Below the pieces are notes generated by a model. That model saw only the letters and a list, made by a program, of their open reading frames with translations. It was not told where the DNA came from and made no database searches. Shown here piece by piece: positions 12,501 to 23,045 of a DNA stretch of 64,000 nucleotides; position 1 is the stretch's first letter; every line of letters starts with the position of its first letter. The DNA comes from Liquidambar formosana (taxonomy: Eukaryota > Streptophyta > Magnoliopsida > Saxifragales > Altingiaceae). The stretch is taken from assembly GCA_039720395.1 (NCBI GenBank), contig CM077833.1:8633036-8697035 (forward strand), read 5' to 3'. The position numbers and the translations under genes were made by a program.

Positions 12501-13348
12501 TAGTTGGAGTGTCATTCAGGTGGCCAGGTGGGTGTGTGGCTTTTGGTTAGCCTTTCTGTGTTGGCTAGTGGTGTGAGCTACTATGAAGGTTTGTGTATAA
12601 CAGGAGAAATTTTGTAGGTAAGCTTCTATAAAACCCTTTAACTATTCAGCTTATTTTTTGGTTGGGGGTGAAGGCTTTTTTCTATCTTATATGGCAACGG
12701 CTGGTGGGATGTGTGTGCCGCTTTGCAGAGAATAGTGGGTAGCCTTTATGGTAGTTGAATTGTATACCTTAATTAGTCTTTTTAGTCTGCTCGTGCATAC
12801 TCCATTTTTGTGTGGATTTTGGCTCTCTTTTTCTTTCTTTTTTTCTTTTTTTTTTTTTTTTTTTTACTTCTGTAGTATTTTTGGAGAAATGGTGGGTAGC
12901 CAACTAATATTTGTTTTATCTATATATATCTGGTTCAGCTGGAAGGTTGGGCTGGATTGCTAGTTTTCTTTATTTGTTCTAAACATGCTTTTGGTTTGTT
13001 TTGTGGTTTTAGTTGGATTGGGTTGCTTCTGGATTGGCCGGATTGTATTGATGTGTCAATGCGTTTTTATTTATCTTTGAGTTTGTTCTTGCTCTTTCAT
13101 TTTTACCCATAGAGATGATCGAGGTACCTAATTTTGATGCATGGGTCTCATTTAATTATGTGGCAGTTGTCACTAGTGTTCCAACATTTTTAGGGTTGCA
13201 ACACTAGGTAAACAAAACAAATGAAGTGGTCTAATCTTTGCTTAAGCATAGTAATGCATTTCATGCACTTAGGCACCCTGTCAACTAAACAGATAAGATA
13301 ACTTAGATTATGTAAATAGCAAGTGAATAAGGTGACATTGTTCTTTGT
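9521..13348. other. Long stretch with no recognised gene
   Basis: AT-rich with homopolymer and pyrimidine tracts (T runs near 9901 and 12840; CT-rich near 9540 and 10040). Open frames are short and low-complexity; none shows a domain. 12340-13060 is GT-rich and could be very old transposon sequence. I see nothing firm here. Confidence 0.4.
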
Positions 13349-13557
13349 AACTAAATAGCAAACCGAGTCATCTAAGAGCCGAATCCTAAGCAAGAGGTCT
13401 TGGGTTCAACTCTCACCACTCCCCCTTAAGGTTAATCCCATGAACTTATGTCCTATAATTGCCCTGTGCATGTGGGACGGGCTGAGAGACTACATGTGCC
13501 CAGGGGGATTAGTCGAGTGCATAAGCCAAATAAAAAAAAAAAAAAACTAAATAGCAA
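13349..13557 (+). mobile_element. tRNA-derived SINE with 13-bp target duplication
   Basis: The body at 13362-13544 has a Pol III B-box-like GGGTTCAACTC near 13406 and the tail segment GGGGGATTAGTCGAGTGC before a poly(A) run. The direct repeat AACTAAATAGCAA flanks it at 13349-13361 and 13545-13557. No good A box is seen, so it is probably 5'-truncated or decayed. Related tails occur at about 39.7 and 59.3 kb. Confidence 0.8.
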
Positions 13558-14070
13558 GTTCAATTCTTATCCATTGATTTTGCATTAATTATGTCAATCA
13601 AGTTTTCAAGCATTTAGATCTTTTATTTATTTATTTATTAATATTCAGATCTTAAAACTACCATTTAGATCTTAATCTAAGTTTTAAGATTTGTTGAATT
13701 GAACAAGGCAAGCTACCAATAGTCTCAAATTCCTAAAATTAACAATAACTATACTGATCTGAGAAACATTATCCTTCCTTTTTTTTTTCTTTTTTTTTCT
13801 TTTCGTTTCTCTTATTTTTGTCTCAAAGAAAGGTGGTACGCACTGTATTAGAAAGCAAGCTCGCTCCTCTCCAGTAGTCGATTTCTAATACTCCACTTAG
13901 ATCTAGCTACATATATTGGCATCCAAGAAACCACATTCCCAGCCAATGTGGCCTGATCTGAGGGTATTAAAGTCAACAAGAATGGTCATAGTGCAAAACT
14001 CTAAACCTTACTCGTATTGTAGTAAGGAATACAATATTCATGCAAGAGGTCGTTAGCAATTTTATTTATA
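13558..14070. other. No feature recognised
   Basis: AT-rich single-copy-looking sequence with T-rich tracts near 13780; no gene seen. Confidence 0.35.
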
Positions 14071-14230
14071 GGGGAATTACAGATAGATCCTGCTACGAGC
14101 AAATAATTACAGTTCAATATAAATGATTACTAAAGTACTACTAAATGACTACTAACTTAATTAAGAATGACTATAAACTATAATTGAACTATAATTGTTT
14201 GCCTGTAATTGGACCTATCTGTAATTCCCC
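14071..14230. mobile_element. Small inverted-repeat MITE, 160 bp
   Basis: Left end GGGGAATTACAGATAGATCC is mirrored at the right by GGACCTATCTGTAATTCCCC, with further pairing inward (AATTACAGTTCAAT against ATTGAACTATAATT). The superfamily is unclear because no exact target duplication is visible. Confidence 0.7.
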
Positions 14231-14737
14231 CCTTTTATTTTCTTGATTATAACCTAGAGATAAAGTTTCATTGCAATCAGCTGCATGTGTCCATGAAAAT
14301 CCACCAAAACTCATATTTTGTCAACATCTTGCTTTGATTTGTTGCTAGGAGATGGTGAAATTGGGAACATTAAAGTTGAGTTCCCTTGGAAATTAACCTC
14401 GAAGGTGTACATGCATGCATGTTAGCATTGTAACCTTTTCAGAAATATATGGAGTTAATTCATGTAAAAGACATACCAAATATTCAGATCTTTATTCTAC
14501 ATGCCTGTTTTTCAAAGGTTAGATCAAGTGACATATAATTTTTGCCCAATTTTTTACACCATTAGTAAGTCGTTGGATCTCGTTAGATCCAAATAGTCTT
14601 ATTATCATTTTAGTTATTTTTCTACTAATCTGTTTTTGGAGACCTTGGGATCTAGCAAGATCCAATGGCATAAGATCGAATCATGTGAAAAGAAAGAATT
14701 ACGTAAAAATTTGAGCGCAAAATTTGTGTTCCTAATC

Positions 14738-14742
<5 letters not shown>
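14231..14742. other. No feature recognised
   Basis: AT-rich spacer between two inverted-repeat elements; nothing coding. Confidence 0.35.
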
Positions 14743-14793
<51 letters not shown>

Positions 14794-14874
14794 TAAGAAC
14801 TTTCAAATGCAAGAGATAGGAAAAATACAGATATGAAACAAAGCTCATATATACATATATATATATATATATAT
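14743..14874. repeat. TA microsatellites at the left edge of an inverted-repeat element
   Basis: A pure TA tract spans about 14743-14788 and a second about 14851-14875, which directly abuts the terminal repeat starting ACTAGTTGG. Confidence 0.9.
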
Positions 14875-15109
14875 ACTAGTTGGTGCACACGTGCATTGCA
14901 CGTGAATTTTTCTGAGTTAAATTATTTTTTTCAATAATGATAATAATTTTATCGTGCCTTTGCATAAGATGAAAGCACTTTGAAAACTACATACCAGACA
15001 AACCACCAGAAGAAAAGAAATGCAATGAAGGCACATAGAAGATGTAGAAGAAGGGAGTAGAAGATGCAGAAGAAGGAAGCAGTAGTTGTTCTTTCCTGTG
15101 TTAGAGTTT

Positions 15110-15389
15110 TATGATTTTTATAATATATTTCTATTTGTATTTATATGTTAACATTGTTAAAGTTTTACGAATTATAGTTTCCGTTTCTTTAGAATTCCTA
15201 TTTGGGTTTGGTTTATTTAATTATTATACAAATTATAGTTTCCTTAGAATTCTTATTAAGGTATGTGTTTTATATTGCTATATTTCCTATATATGTAGAA
15301 TGGTAGTTATGTATTTAAAAATTAAAATAAGGTTATATTAGTCAGTCAAATGTTTCTCACATTCATCTTTTTATAGGTAGTATAGATAT

Positions 15390-15437
<48 letters not shown>

Positions 15438-15870
15438 TCTTACAAAGAGGGCAAGTACTTCATGATCAGTTGGTTCTTGAATGGTCAAGACCTCTTCTTC
15501 ATCAAATACATCACCAAATGGGGTCTTCATAATCTGTTGCTTCCTGTTGTCTGCCATCGATCTCTGTCGTCCCTCTCTTTCTCCCTGTATATATCTATAC
15601 TACCTATAAAAAGATGAATGTAAGAAAAACTTTTGATTGACTAATATACCCTTATTTTAATTTTTAAATACACAACTACCCACCCTTCTGCATATATAGG
15701 AAATATAACAATATGGAAACTATAATTTTAAAACACATACCTTAATATATTCTAAAACACATACCTTAATATATAAAACACAAATAGAAATTCAAAGGAA
15801 ATGGAAACTATAATTCCTATATAATAAATAGAAATTATAGGAATATGGAAACTATAATTCTAAAACACAT
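15110..15870. repeat. Large imperfect palindrome around a TG/AG microsatellite
   Basis: The left arm (about 15110-15390) is mirrored by the right arm (about 15590-15870). The inner 30 bp around CATCTTTTTATAGGTAGTAT and its complement are nearly perfect, and outer parts agree with scattered differences. The loop contains TG and AG microsatellites at 15390-15437. Confidence 0.75.
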
Positions 15871-16285
15871 ACTTTAATATATTCTAAAACACATACCTTA
15901 ATATATAAAATAGGAATTCAAAAAATCAATCACCCAGTTTTCTCAAATGTTTAATTGTTCAAGTGGGTGATAGCTTTGCATGATATTAGAGATTAATGGA
16001 GGTCAAAGGTCTAGACTCCTCCACCCTATATAGCCAAAAAAAAAAAAAAAAAAAAGAAGACGAAATACGGTCCTTTAGGAATATAAGAAATGATGATGTG
16101 TTATTTGCTCAAAAAAAATAATTGAAACTTCATTAAAACGGAAACTATAATTCCTGTATAATAAATAGACAGCCGGAACACATACCTTAATATATTCTAA
16201 AACACATACCTTAATATATAAAACACAAATAGGAATTCAAAGGAAACGGAAACTATAATTCCTATATAATAAATAAACAGTTGGA
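15700..16285. repeat. Dispersed tandem-like AT-rich repeats
   Basis: Units containing GAAACTATAATTC, TTAATATATTCTAAAACACA and ACACAAATAGGAATTCAAAG recur about three times, for example near 15714, 15846 and 16141. Part of the surrounding inverted-repeat element. Confidence 0.6.
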
Positions 16286-16556
16286 TTGTAAATTCCACTT
16301 TCTTCATCAAGAGTAGCTTCAACTTTCTTTCCACCTTTTCCATTAACGGAGACTTCTCCCTTCTTTAGTTAACAGCGACTTCTCCCTTCTCTGGTAAGTT
16401 TTGCTCTGCAAATTATAATATATATACGGTACTGTTAGAGAACTGCAAATTATAATATATATATATATATATGGTACTGTTAGAGAAGAAGTTTGATTTT
16501 TCATGAATTTATAAGTTAGATAGATGAATTTATAATCATAATAGAGATTAAAACTA

Positions 16557-17262
16557 GGGTGGGGCTATTTCCACAGCCCAAATGGCTTCATCCACAGCCC
16601 TATTAATATATTTTTGTCACTTTACCCAATTTGTCCTCAGCCCCTCCTCCAGTCCTCAGTCCTCCTTCCTTTCCTTCTCTATCTCTCTCTCTTAAACTCA
16701 TCAGTTCTTTTAAACTTATTAGTAGTAGAGTAATATTCCAAAACCATTTTTGTTTAATCTTCTCTCTCTCTCTACCTTGATGTATATAATTAGATGAAAT
16801 GACCGTTTGTTGTCTTGTTGACTTGTTAATTCTTCTATCCCATTCAAATTTCAAATATTAGGTTTGATCAAACTTAAGATGATTGTGGGGGCAGGGTAGT
16901 TTTCAAATCACAAAATTTTTTCCAGGCTAGAATGCTTGCTTCACTTGCCATTTTTTCGTAGTTTCTTATTCTTGTTGAATTAATGTGGACATTGTTCAAG
17001 CTTGATTTTTGTTTTGTCAACCAACTATAACCATCCGGGTTTGGTCTTGAAGTTTCGACCAGTTGATTTAAACCATAGCTACATTCTGAGTGGATCAAAG
17101 AACCACGGAAATGGTTTGGAGATGTTTATTTGCTATTGCAATATTTTAGAGAGAGAAAGAGATAGTAAGGGAGGAGGAAATAAGGGCAAATTGGGTAAAG
17201 TACCTATATTTTTTTATGAGGCTGTGGATGCAGCCATTTGGGCTGTGGAAATAGCCCCACCC
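16557..17262. mobile_element. MULE-type MITE with long terminal inverted repeats and 9-bp target duplication
   Basis: Terminal inverted repeats of about 80 bp: left GGGTGGGGCTATTTCCACAG onward, right the same read inverted from 17262, with few mismatches. The target duplication TTAAAACTA is perfect at 16548-16556 and 17263-17271. Long repeats plus a 9-bp duplication fit Mutator-like elements. The interior holds a 75-codon - strand frame (17098-16874) that I do not recognise; it could be captured host sequence. No transposase is present, so the element is non-autonomous. Confidence 0.88.
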
Positions 17263-17267
17263 TTAAA

Positions 17268-17544
17268 ACTAAAAGAGAATAGATCTGGAAAAAAAAAAAA
17301 AAAAAAACACGCATATCCAAATACTTATATCAATGCATAAAAAAAAGAGAAATCTAAAAAACTGAAAGAAAACTAAGAGAAAAAACCCAGAAAAATAAGT
17401 GGAGAAAAATGAAAAAAAAAAATAGAAAACAAACTCATTATTTCGATCCAAACACATAGATCGGTGAAAAAAAAAATTGAGATGATAAAAACTGAGAAAC
17501 AAAGAGAGACGGAGATGATATAGAGAGAGAGAGAGAATAGATCT

Positions 17545-17582
<38 letters not shown>

Positions 17583-17815
17583 GTGAGGAAACAAAAAAAA
17601 AAAAAAAAACACTCATATCCAAATACTTATATCATTGAATAAAAAAAATAGAAATCTAAAAAACTGAAAGAAAACTAAGAGAAAAAACCCAGAAGAATAA
17701 GTGGAGAAAAAATAAAAATAAAAATACAAAGCAAACTCATTATTTCAATCCAAACACATATATCGGTGAAAAAAAATTGAAAAAAATAATAAAATAAAAT
17801 AAAATAATTATATGC
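17268..17815. repeat. Tandem duplication with about 0.31 kb offset
   Basis: The segment from about 17285 to 17480 (landmarks CATATCCAAATACTTATATC, AAACTGAAAGAAAACTAAGA, CAAACTCATTATTTC) recurs at about 17595-17790 in the same order, separated by AG and TA microsatellites. Confidence 0.85.
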
Positions 17816-18248
17816 CAAAAATTAATTATATGCCAAATAATCACAATGTTACTTTGTTTACGTTTTATGGTAGAATAATACGAACTCCAAGTTCTACATG
17901 AAACTGATTCGTCAGACTGGCCGAAAATTTAAGTTCATCAAAAAATTAAAGAAAATTGATGACTTCATTCGAGCAAAAAAATATTTACATTGCTGAAAAA
18001 ATTGAAGAAATACCGGATGAAGAGTCAGAAGGAAGTGAAGATAACAGAAAATCAAAGAGGCAAAAAAAAAATTAGATTCAAAGATAGAATCCTTATATTA
18101 TTTCTTTCATATTAGAATTCCCTTACAAACATATGTTTACTTAATTTAATGACAATTTTTGGATGTTTTGGCATTTTTACAAGTTTAAAACGATTATTAT
18201 TTATACATTTAATATCGACACGTGCAACGCACATGTGCACCAACTGGT

Positions 18249-19241
18249 ATATATATATGTATCTAAACTTTGAAGAATTGGCAATATAATGTTGCTTTCT
18301 ATCTCTTCTCTCTCATATACGTATAAACCTCTACTGACTGAAAGGCTAGGGGTAGAGAAAAACATAACGGCTGGACAGTCTTGCTTACCAACTTCTCAAA
18401 CACTTGTAAGCATGCAGTGGTCGAGGCCACAAAAACTGTCCTGTGCCCTTTCATGCTACCTAAACGCTCTCACATCACACCACGTAATGAAATTACAGTC
18501 CAAACGGATGAGTAAATAGTAATTACATCTTCACTAATGCTGACAAGAATACTCAGATTTACTTTCCTCAAGGAATTAGATGTGGTGATGCTATGCTTTA
18601 ATTGTAATTAGTAAGGGTTCATGTGTAATGAAGAGGATACATTATAGTATTCATTATCTTGCCTTGTTGGGCAATGCAATGGTGGATTGAGCAGGCCGGT
18701 GATTATATATTTCCCATTTCAGGAAGGAGACCAGGCCAGGAATCATCTACACACCCATTAATTTCCGTGTAGCTACGAATCACCATTCATCACACGAGTT
18801 GCCAACTCGTCATGCTGGACATGGAAACTTTAAACTACAAAGGGTTTTTTTTTTTTTTTTTTTTTTTTATAGCCAAATGATAGGACACACACCCACATAC
18901 GTACCTAGGTAGAATCGAAACCAAGACTTTCGTAAATCCTACGCTCCTATTGGGATGAGACATGCCACTAGATCCGAAAGTTATTTACATTTAAACTACA
19001 TTGCAAGGTTGGTTTGGTCCATTAGGATACATTTAAAGCCAAAGGAAAAATTATTGTCCTGCATCTCTCTCATATTACACACATTGAGCAAATTAATTAA
19101 AACTCATCGTGCCATAAATTATAAGGACAAAGTAGACAAGTAGTCATTTGCCACGTGGGATTAAGATGTGAGGAGCCCATGCAAATGTTTTTGTAATATA
19201 AAAATGGCATGAGTCTTGATAAAGATGACTTGTAAATAAAT
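18249..19241. other. No gene; long T run and possible decayed SINE
   Basis: Mostly unrecognised. A T run at about 18847-18870 followed by TATAGCCAAATGATAGG and GAATCGAAACCAAG could be a - strand SINE (poly(A) tail, and on the - strand TTGGTTTCGATTC as a B-box-like motif). Too weak to call firmly. Confidence 0.35.
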
Positions 19242-19246
19242 GATAT

Positions 19247-19562
19247 TGTTGTAAAACCAAGAATTTAGAACAAGTTATGAGGAGAATAAATTTCTCATTC
19301 ATCTTCTTTGATTTCCATCTGAATGTATAAACATTATACAAGGATCAGCAAAACTCTTTGAGACACACTGTCTCAGTCTCCTCCCTTCATTCTCTCCGAA
19401 TACCTCTTCTCTTCTTTCTCCCCTTCCCCTTTTATCTTTGTTTGCAATTGGTCCACATGATGGGATTACCTAACCCACTTATGAAGTGGTGTTCCCATTT
19501 CAAAAAGTGGAGGGGGTGTGGACATCCACTCAATGTCCACTCAATGTTTAATATTTATAACA
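19247..19562 (-). repeat. 3' LTR of the copia element
   Basis: 316 bp. On the + strand it runs from TGTTGTAAAACC to TTTATAACA. It differs from its partner by seven transitions and two 1-bp indels by my count, indicating a fairly recent insertion. Confidence 0.93.
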
Positions 19563-19821
19563 CTCCCCCTTGGATGTCCACCACAATAAGATAATGTGCA
19601 TCGTTAAAAACTTTACTAGAAAAACCCAATGGGAAAAAACTAGTGAAGGAAAAAGAGTACAACATTTTTGTAAATCTTAGAGTGGTGTTGGACACACTAA
19701 AGAAACTGCCTCATTAAAACCTTGCCAGGAAAACCCAATGGGACAAAACCTAGGCGAAGGAAAAAGAGTACAGCGTGCATATGTCCAAAAATGAATACTC
19801 CCCCTGATAAGAAGATAAGTA

Positions 19822-20511
19822 TCAACTTAACTGATCGCAAACCCGACGCATTCCAATGCCATACACCAATTTCTTGAATGTTGACGATGGTAAGGCCTTG
19901 GTGAATAAATCCGCAAGATTATCAGTGGAACGTATTTGCTTCACATCAATTTCATGCCTCTGCTGGAGTTCATGAGTGTAGAAGAACTTTGGTGAAATGT
20001 GTTTGGTTCTATCACCTTTGATGTACCCTCCTTGAATTTGTGCAATACATGCAGCATTATCTTCATAAATTGTTGTTGGCATACTTTTAATCAGAGGTAA
20101 CCCACATGTGTCTCGAATGTGATGGACTACAGATCTTAACCATACACTTTCACGACTTGCTTCATGGAGTGCAAGTATCTCAGAGTGATTAGAAGATGTA
20201 GCAATTAAAGTCTGCTTTGTAGATCGCCAAGAGATCGCTGTATTGCCACATGTAAATACATACCCTGTTTGTGAGCGAGCTTTGTGAGGATCAGAAAGGT
20301 ATCCAGAATCTGCATATCCTTCTAAACAAGGACCATGGGCTAATTCCTTTGAGTAAAACAAATCCATATCTGTAGTTCCACGAAGGTAGCGTAAAATATG
20401 TTTAATACCATTCCAGTGTCGTCGAGTTGGAGCAGAACTGAATCTTGCTAATAAGTTGACTGAAAATGCTATATCAGGCCAAGTGCATTGTGCTAAATAT
20501 AGCAGATGCAC
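19822..20511 (-). pseudogene. Copia reverse-transcriptase end and RNase H remnant
   Basis: A 229-codon open frame matching the C-terminal part of Ty1/copia pol. It starts inside the RT tail (YLAQCTWPDIAFSVNLLARF), continues HILRYLRG, then RNase H with ADSGYLSDPHKARSQTGYVF, ATSSNHSEILAL, TIYEDNAACIAQIQ, KHISPKFFYTHELQ and NLADLFTKALP. The frame is intact but truncated: everything upstream in pol and all of gag is gone. It ends a short distance before the polypurine tract and 3' LTR, as expected. The break falls at an 18-bp palindrome (20471-20523). Confidence 0.92.
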
Positions 20512-20523
20512 TTGGCCTGATAT
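20471..20523. repeat. Perfect 18-bp hairpin at the copia deletion point
   Basis: ATATCAGGCCAAGTGCAT at 20471-20488 and its exact complement at 20506-20523, with a 17-bp loop. The left arm is part of the pol coding sequence; the right arm is just outside it. Confidence 0.9.
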
Positions 20524-20879
20524 TGAATATTGAGTTAGTGCTGTCTAGCAGATGCACTTCTAGTACTTCGTCAAAAATATTTTTCAATATTGAGTTAGTG
20601 CTGTCTAGCAGAAATCCCAGATTCAGGTGTACCACGAAATAATTACGAAAAAAATATCAAATGGTCACCCAATGACACGAAAATTGGTAGGATGTTAGCC
20701 CAACAAGTCAGTGACAAAATCCAATTCGTTTGATCTCAAAATCATAACTAGAACTAAAGTTATGAATTAAATGGTAAAATGGGTTCGTGCTGTCAACACA
20801 GTATAACACACAAAACCTCAACCAAGTATTTACTTAAAACACTTATCTCGTAGGTTTATTCTATAAACCGATGCTTATT

Positions 20880-21165
20880 TCTTCAGTGTCATTCCACTTC
20901 TAGTGGTTTGGTATTTTATTTTTCCACACCAAATATATTCATTCCACTTCTGGTGGTTTGATATTTCATTGCTCCACTTCTAGTGGTTTGGTATTTCATT
21001 AATCCACTTCTAGTGGTTTGGTATTTTATTACTCCACTTCTAGTGGTTTAGTATTCCAATTCTAGTGGTTTAGTATTTCATTGCTCCACTTCTAATGGTT
21101 TGATATGTCATTAATCCACTTCTGGTGGTTTGGTATTCCATTATTCCACTTCTAGTGGTTTTTAT
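20880..21165. repeat. Tandem repeat, unit about 27 bp, about ten copies
   Basis: Units of the form CCACTTCTAGTGGTTTGGTA followed by TTTCATT, with small variations. Lies inside the copia element, between the pol remnant and the 5' LTR. Each unit contains the short palindrome CCACTTCTAGTGG. Confidence 0.9.
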
Positions 21166-21467
21166 CATAAAATGACATACTTTAAGCTGACACAGTGAAG
21201 TTACCAGTAAATCTGAGAGAAGTTGACTAACAACAGAGGTGACGTTGACAGTCAATTCGTAGTAAAACAAGAGCAGATTTTTGTGTGTTCTTCTATGCTA
21301 ACTAAAGCAAAAGTTAAGACGCACCCACGAATTTTTACCAAAATTTTACAAGCATCTAACGAAGTTGCATAACACATAATAGAGAAATATATTACTTAAT
21401 TTAATTTGGTCATCATTGACCATCACTTTATTCAATTAAATTGAGACTTTATTCATTATTTCTAAAA

Positions 21468-21800
21468 CTTCAGGTTTTGAAATTTGTCTCTTACTTCAAG
21501 AAGAGAAATATGAATAATAACCCCTTTCTTATAATAGAAAACTTCAGGTTTTTATATTTATCTCTTACTTCAAGAAGAGAATATATGAACAACAACTTTT
21601 CTTATAGAAAATTTTGGAGATTGAAATTTGTTTCTTCCTTCATGAAGATAACATGTAAATAATAACTTTTCATATAGAAAACTTCAAGTTTTCAAATCTT
21701 TCTCTTACTTCAAGAAGAGAAAATGAATCATCACTCCTTTTATTTATTTATAAAACTTCAAGTTTTATTTTTAAATCTTCTCTTGCTTCAGGAAGAGAAG
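21468..21800. repeat. Tandem repeat, unit about 70-80 bp, about five copies
   Basis: Each unit has AAAACTTCAGGTTTT or a variant, then TCTCTTACTTCAAGAAGAGA. Just downstream, the shorter unit ACCAAATTGGTTAAGA recurs about three times (21850-21940). All lie inside the copia element. Confidence 0.85.
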
Positions 21801-22003
21801 ATGGATTCATCCATTCAAGTATACAATTTAGAGTAAAAAACCAATCCACAACCAAATTGGTTAAGAGCATACCAACTTACCACAATCAAATTGGTTTAGA
21901 ACGTACCAACTTACTAACTTACCACAACCAAATTGGTTAAGAAAGAAGACGGTGGTAGTATGATATTGCTCACAAATTCCTTGAGCAATTCGTGCTGATA
22001 ACG

Positions 22004-22321
22004 TGTTGTAAAACCAAGAATTTAGAACAAGTTATGAGGAGAATAAATTTCTCATTCATCTTCTTTGATTTCTATCTAAATGTATAAATATTATACAAGG
22101 ATCAGCAAAACTCTTTGAGACACACTGTCTCAGTCTCCTCCTTTCATTCTCTCTGAATACCTCTTCTCTTCTTTCTCCCCTTCTCCTTTTATCTTTGTTT
22201 GCAATTGGTCCACATGATGGGATTACCTAATCCACTTATGAAGTGGTGTTCCCATTATCAAAAAGTGGAGGGGGTGTGGACATCCACTCAATGTCCACTC
22301 AATGTTTAATATTTATAACAG
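22004..22321 (-). repeat. 5' LTR of the copia element
   Basis: 318 bp partner of the LTR at 19247. At all seven substitutions this copy carries T or A where the other carries C or G. Confidence 0.93.
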
Positions 22322-22326
22322 ATATT

Positions 22327-23045
22327 TATTTATTCCCACATATATATAAGAAGCTAGGCTTCTTAATTTCGATCAAATTAATAAAGCTCCACAATATTAG
22401 TGCAGGAAGGAAATTAAGCAGCAAGACTCTATTCAATTATAGCTTAAAACTCCACGAATTAAATTAATTTCCAAAGTCAAAGGTCCATGAAAAATAGCAC
22501 AAGCTAATTAACTACTACAAAGGTTTGAACCTCATTTAATCTTATTATCTAGCTGACCACATTGGAAAAGCGCTCAATTTTATCCGGGAAGAAGCTCATC
22601 AAAGCACTCGGGTCAAAGCCAGCTTCAAAAAAACTTGCCACAAAGATTAGCAAACGAATTATCTCTTTTGACCGACACTGGAACAAGATCGTTATAACCC
22701 TCATATTAAAAGTGATATGTGTGTTCATACGGCAGAAAAGAAATGGGGTTTGCAAGTCTTTGTAGCGATCTTTATGAAGTACTAGTCTGAAAATCATTAC
22801 AACATTCCTAGCTCTACGAAGTTTTTGATTAAGGGCTTTGATGATGAGGTTATTCTTGGATATAATGAAAGTGAGATTTTCTATTCCGATTTGTCTGAAT
22901 AAATGATAGTAGATTTTAGCTTAAACGACAGATTTTAATTGGAAAAACTTTTTTTCACGAAAGTTTTTCAAAAAGATATTTTCTAATGGACAACAAATGT
23001 GACTAGTTTTCAAGAAAATCCTTTATATTTTTCATAAAACCTTTA
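22327..23045. other. Sequence upstream of PPME1, no feature recognised
   Basis: AT-rich, with overlapping short frames on both strands near 22550-22790 that show no domain. Part of the distal upstream region of PPME1. Confidence 0.4.

Larger units (their letters stand above)
14875..18248. mobile_element. 3.4 kb inverted-repeat element inserted in TA repeats
   Basis: The left end ACTAGTTGGTGCACACGTGC continues ATTGCACGTG; the right end, read inverted, is ACCAGTTGGTGCACATGTGC then GTTGCACGTG, three mismatches in 30 bp. TA repeats lie immediately outside both ends, suggesting a TA-repeat target. No transposase frame is visible. Inside are a large palindrome (15.1-15.9 kb), dispersed repeats ending AAACACATACCTTAATATAT, a nested MULE MITE (16557-17262) and a 0.31 kb tandem duplication near 17.3-17.8 kb. 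The superfamily is unresolved. Confidence 0.65.
19247..22321 (-). mobile_element. Deleted Ty1/copia retrotransposon with paired LTRs
   Basis: LTRs at 19247-19562 (3' LTR) and 22004-22321 (5' LTR) are near-identical, and GATAT target duplications lie at 19242-19246 and 22322-22326. The element reads on the - strand: a polypurine tract AGGGGGAG lies next to the 3' LTR (19563-19570) and the only coding remnant is copia RT end/RNase H. gag, protease, integrase and most of RT are missing, replaced by tandem repeats and unrelated sequence. The sequence after the 5' LTR, CGTTATCAGCACGA, only partly resembles an initiator-Met primer site. Non-autonomous now. Confidence 0.93.

Noticed and set aside
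15390..15617. Open frame encoding Cys-Val and Glu-Arg repeats
   Set aside because: It is a translation of the TG/AG microsatellite, not a gene.
17269..17622. 117-codon Phe-rich frame on the - strand
   Set aside because: Product of A-rich and TA repeat tracts; no domain, and it lies inside a tandem duplication.
20880..21165. Possible CRISPR-like array of 27-bp repeats
   Set aside because: The units are contiguous without unique spacers and lie inside a plant retrotransposon.
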